Positions 62,077-64,000 of a stretch of DNA of 64,000 nucleotides are shown here, one piece after another. The stretch spans positions 1-64,000 of the forward strand of contig CAZTTO010000004.1 of NCBI GenBank assembly GCA_964616465.1, given 5' to 3'. The DNA is from JAFLBI01 sp964616465 (lineage in GTDB: Bacteria; Bacteroidota; Bacteroidia; Chitinophagales; Chitinophagaceae). Position 1 is the stretch's first letter. Each line of letters begins with the position of its first letter. Position numbers and translations under genes: made by a program. The notes beneath the pieces were generated by a model. It was given only the letters and a program-made list of their open reading frames with translations, was not told the DNA's origin and made no database searches.

Positions 62077-62598
62077 GTGAGAAATATATTGTCGGGTAAA
62101 CAATTGGCACTCACAGTCCAACGTCTAGCACAGCATATTCTGGAGGATCATCTAAATGTATCTGAAATTGTGCTGATTGGTATTCAACCAAGGGGAGTAC
62201 TATTTAGCGATAGGCTTTATCAAGCTATTCAGACAATTGATCCCTCTAAAAAAGTTAATTATGGGAGGTTAGATATCACTTTTTATCGAGACGATATCAG
62301 AAAGGAGCTGCATATTGCAAATGCTACAGACGTGAACTTTTCAATTGAAAATAAACAAGTGGTTTTGGTTGATGATGTATTATATACAGGCAGGACCATT
62401 CGTTCTGCTTTTGATGCTTTATTGGCTTTTGGAAGACCTGCGGGTGTGAAGCTATGTGTACTTATTGACAGGAGGTTTAGTAGAGAGTTTCCCATTCAGC
62501 CAGATTATGTAGGAAAATCAATAGATTCACTATTTTCTCAAAAAGTCAAGGTTTTTTGGGAGGATGATAGCTTGGAGGGGCGAGTAGAATTTCTATGA
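62077..62598 (+). CDS. pyrR: PyrR-type bifunctional regulator/uracil phosphoribosyltransferase
   Basis: From a GTG at 62077 the protein has 173 residues; a TTG at 62089 is an alternative. The phosphoribosyltransferase fold shows 'VLIGIQPRGVLFSDRL' and the PRPP loop 'VVLVDDVLYTGRTIRSA' (96-107), and 'GRLDITFYRDDIR' and 'LCVLIDRRFSREFPI' are PyrR signatures. In Bacillus it controls pyr mRNA. Here pyrB follows with its own promoter, so RNA-based control is uncertain. Confidence 0.92.
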   Translation: MRNILSGKQLALTVQRLAQHILEDHLNVSEIVLIGIQPRGVLFSDRLYQAIQTIDPSKKVNYGRLDITFYRDDIRKELHIANATDVNFSIENKQVVLVDDVLYTGRTIRSAFDALLAFGRPAGVKLCVLIDRRFSREFPIQPDYVGKSIDSLFSQKVKVFWEDDSLEGRVEFL

Positions 62599-62618
62599 AA
62601 CAAGCTAATTTATTCTAT

Positions 62619-62626
62619 TAACTTTG
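62619..62626 (+). promoter_or_regulatory. TAnnTTTG promoter of pyrB
   Basis: TAACTTTG at 62619-62626 ends seven bases before the pyrB start, leaving a leader of only a few bases. Confidence 0.55.
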
Positions 62627-62633
62627 TTCCTCA

Positions 62634-63563
62634 ATGAAAAGCGCCGTTCAACACTTGTTGGGAATTAAGGACTTGCACCAAGAAGACATTTCATTGATTT
62701 TGTCGACCGCAAAGCAATTCAAAGAAGTTTTACAAAGACCTGTTAAAAAAGTTCCCTCATTAAGAGATATCACTATAGTGAATCTTTTCTATGAAAACTC
62801 TACTCGTACACGAATGAGTTTTGAATTAGCTCAAAAGCGTTTGTCGGCTGATGTTATTAATTTTTCTGCTTCAACCAGCTCAGCTAAAAAAGGAGAAACC
62901 CTCTTAGATACTGTCAGGAATATCCTGAGTATGAAAGTGGATATGGTGGTAATGCGACATAGTGCGAGTGGTGCTCCACATTTTTTAGCTCAACATATTC
63001 CAGCAGCTATTGTAAATGCAGGCGACGGTATTAATGAACATCCAACACAAGCTTTATTAGATGCCTTTTCTATGATTGAAAAGTTTGGGGATCTAAAAGG
63101 TCTTAAAGTTGCCATTATTGGAGACATTATGCACAGTCGTGTTGCCCTTAGTAATATGTATTTGCTTAAGAAGATGGGTGCTAAAATTAAAGTTTGCGGT
63201 CCTCCTACTTTAATTCCAAAGCATTTGGTAGAAGCTTTGCAAGTTGAAGTGACTTATAGTGTAGAAGATGCTTTACAATGGTGCGATGTTGCCAATGTGC
63301 TTAGAATTCAATTAGAGCGGCAAAACCAACCTTTGTTTTCTTCTTTACGTGAATATAATTTGGCTTATGGTATTACCAGGGCTAAACTCGATAAGCTTCA
63401 ACAACCAATTACAATCATGCATCCTGGTCCAATTAATCGCGGCGTTGAACTAGATAGTGATGTAGCAGATGGACCACATTCCATAATTTTAGATCAGGTT
63501 GAGAATGGGGTAGCGGTTAGAATGGCAGTCATGTTTTTGCTTTCTAATCCTAACCGTTCTTAA
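62634..63563 (+). CDS. pyrB: Aspartate carbamoyltransferase catalytic subunit
   Basis: PyrB joins aspartate to carbamoyl phosphate in pyrimidine synthesis. The 309 residues show 'FYENSTRTRMSFELAQ' (carbamoyl phosphate loop, 'STRTR' 56-60), 'MRHSASGAPHFLA', 'DGINEHPTQALLDAFS' and 'MHPGPINRGVEL'. pyrR precedes it and coaD follows after 17 bases. No regulatory subunit gene is adjacent. Confidence 0.96.
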   Translation: MKSAVQHLLGIKDLHQEDISLILSTAKQFKEVLQRPVKKVPSLRDITIVNLFYENSTRTRMSFELAQKRLSADVINFSASTSSAKKGETLLDTVRNILSMKVDMVVMRHSASGAPHFLAQHIPAAIVNAGDGINEHPTQALLDAFSMIEKFGDLKGLKVAIIGDIMHSRVALSNMYLLKKMGAKIKVCGPPTLIPKHLVEALQVEVTYSVEDALQWCDVANVLRIQLERQNQPLFSSLREYNLAYGITRAKLDKLQQPITIMHPGPINRGVELDSDVADGPHSIILDQVENGVAVRMAVMFLLSNPNRS

Positions 63564-63580
63564 TCAAATACCCTTGCCTA

Positions 63581-64000
63581 ATGAGTAGAATTTGTCTTTT
63601 CCCAGGAACGTTTGATCCAGTTACACTTGGACATGTAGATATTATTCAAAGAGCGCTTCCCTTGTTCGATAAAATTTATGTGGGTATAGGAACCAATTCT
63701 GCAAAGAAGCCAATGTTTAGTGCTGAACAGCGTGCTAAATGGGTAAAAGAGATTTTTGTAAATGAACCCAAAGTAGAAGCAATTATCTATGAAGGATTAA
63801 CCATTGAATACTGTAAGCAAATAAATGCATCTTTTATACTTCGCGGTATTCGTTATGTAAGCGATTTTGAATATGAGAAAACAATTGCTGATGCAAATAG
63901 AACTTTAGACAGAACTATTGAAACTGTTTTCTTAACAGGAGAGCCAAAATATACATCTGTAGCATCCACCATTGTTAGAGACATTATTGCGAATGGGGGA
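63581..64000 (+). CDS. coaD: Phosphopantetheine adenylyltransferase (3' truncated by window end)
   Basis: The ATG at 63581 opens a frame that runs to the last base; 140 residues are visible, close to the family's usual 155-165. The nucleotidyltransferase motif 'FPGTFDPVTLGHVD' (7-20), 'ILRGIRYVSDFEYE' and 'FLTGEPKYTSVASTIVRDI' are CoaD signatures. It makes dephospho-CoA in coenzyme A synthesis. Confidence 0.95.
   Translation, partial: MSRICLFPGTFDPVTLGHVDIIQRALPLFDKIYVGIGTNSAKKPMFSAEQRAKWVKEIFVNEPKVEAIIYEGLTIEYCKQINASFILRGIRYVSDFEYEKTIADANRTLDRTIETVFLTGEPKYTSVASTIVRDIIANGG

Overview
The window is a gene-dense chromosomal segment of a Bacteroidota bacterium, most likely a member of the Chitinophagaceae. 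That placement is an inference from gene content; no rRNA is present to test it. Supporting signs are a type IX secretion (T9SS) type B C-terminal domain with a PorP/SprF protein, a T9SS plug (DUF5103) protein, a BamA-fold lipoprotein of the TamL kind, a CarboxypepD_reg/TonB receptor, the futalosine menaquinone enzyme MqnE, DUF4295 behind rpmB-rpmG, AT-rich intergenic DNA, no clear Shine-Dalgarno sequences, and many copies of the Bacteroidota promoter octamer TAnnTTTG just before genes. I see no prophage, transposase, CRISPR array, tRNA or rRNA.

Layout. 1-2.5 kb: 3' end of a repetitive MBG-domain T9SS cargo and its PorP/SprF partner. 2.6-4.0 kb (minus): thioredoxin-like protein, Met-rich membrane protein and ECF-type sigma factor. 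4.0-4.7 kb: non-coding DNA with a possible 33-residue membrane peptide. 4.7-15.2 kb: M14 carboxypeptidase, rpmB-rpmG-DUF4295, ftsY, small secreted proteins, polyprenyl synthetase, APC permease, DUF2130 protein and a lipoprotein methyltransferase. 15.2-15.6 kb: cluster of intergenic repeats. 15.6-19.3 kb (minus): di-haem peroxidase, FadL-like porin and an Asn/Trp-rich lipoprotein. 19.4-29.2 kb: proS-M48 protease-truB, TamL-like protein, a TrmH-type methyltransferase, an FtsX-type permease, the T9SS plug protein, the SRP RNA and a small transaldolase.

29.2-36.5 kb: NTF2-like protein, metzincin-type protease, RNase HI, PhzF, acyl-CoA carboxylase beta subunit, thioesterase and an alpha/beta hydrolase. 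36.5-41.6 kb (minus): solute symporter, alpha/beta hydrolase and TonB receptor overlap as a probable uptake operon that ends in a hairpin terminator. 41.7-44.2 kb (minus): secreted protein, multi-pass membrane protein, histidine kinase and LuxR-type regulator, tightly packed. 44.2-44.3 kb: a candidate small RNA. 44.3-54.5 kb: RlmK-like methyltransferase, aminotransferase, DUF4397 lipoprotein, serine hydrolase, serine dehydratase, mqnE, nucleoside transporter, trxA, an outer-membrane barrel and ndk. 54.6-64 kb: NrnA-like phosphoesterase, FKBP, folP, DUF1599, DoxX-like protein, DppB-like permease, CBS protein, DUF721, recF, pyrR, pyrB and the truncated coaD.

Most of the window is housekeeping. 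The parts that ordinary annotation explains least are the sigma/thioredoxin/Met-rich membrane operon, the symporter-hydrolase-TonB receptor operon, the four-gene signalling operon, the candidate small RNA at 44.27 kb, the repeat cluster at 15.2-15.6 kb, the 33-residue ORF at 4.4 kb and the methyltransferase that carries a lipobox.
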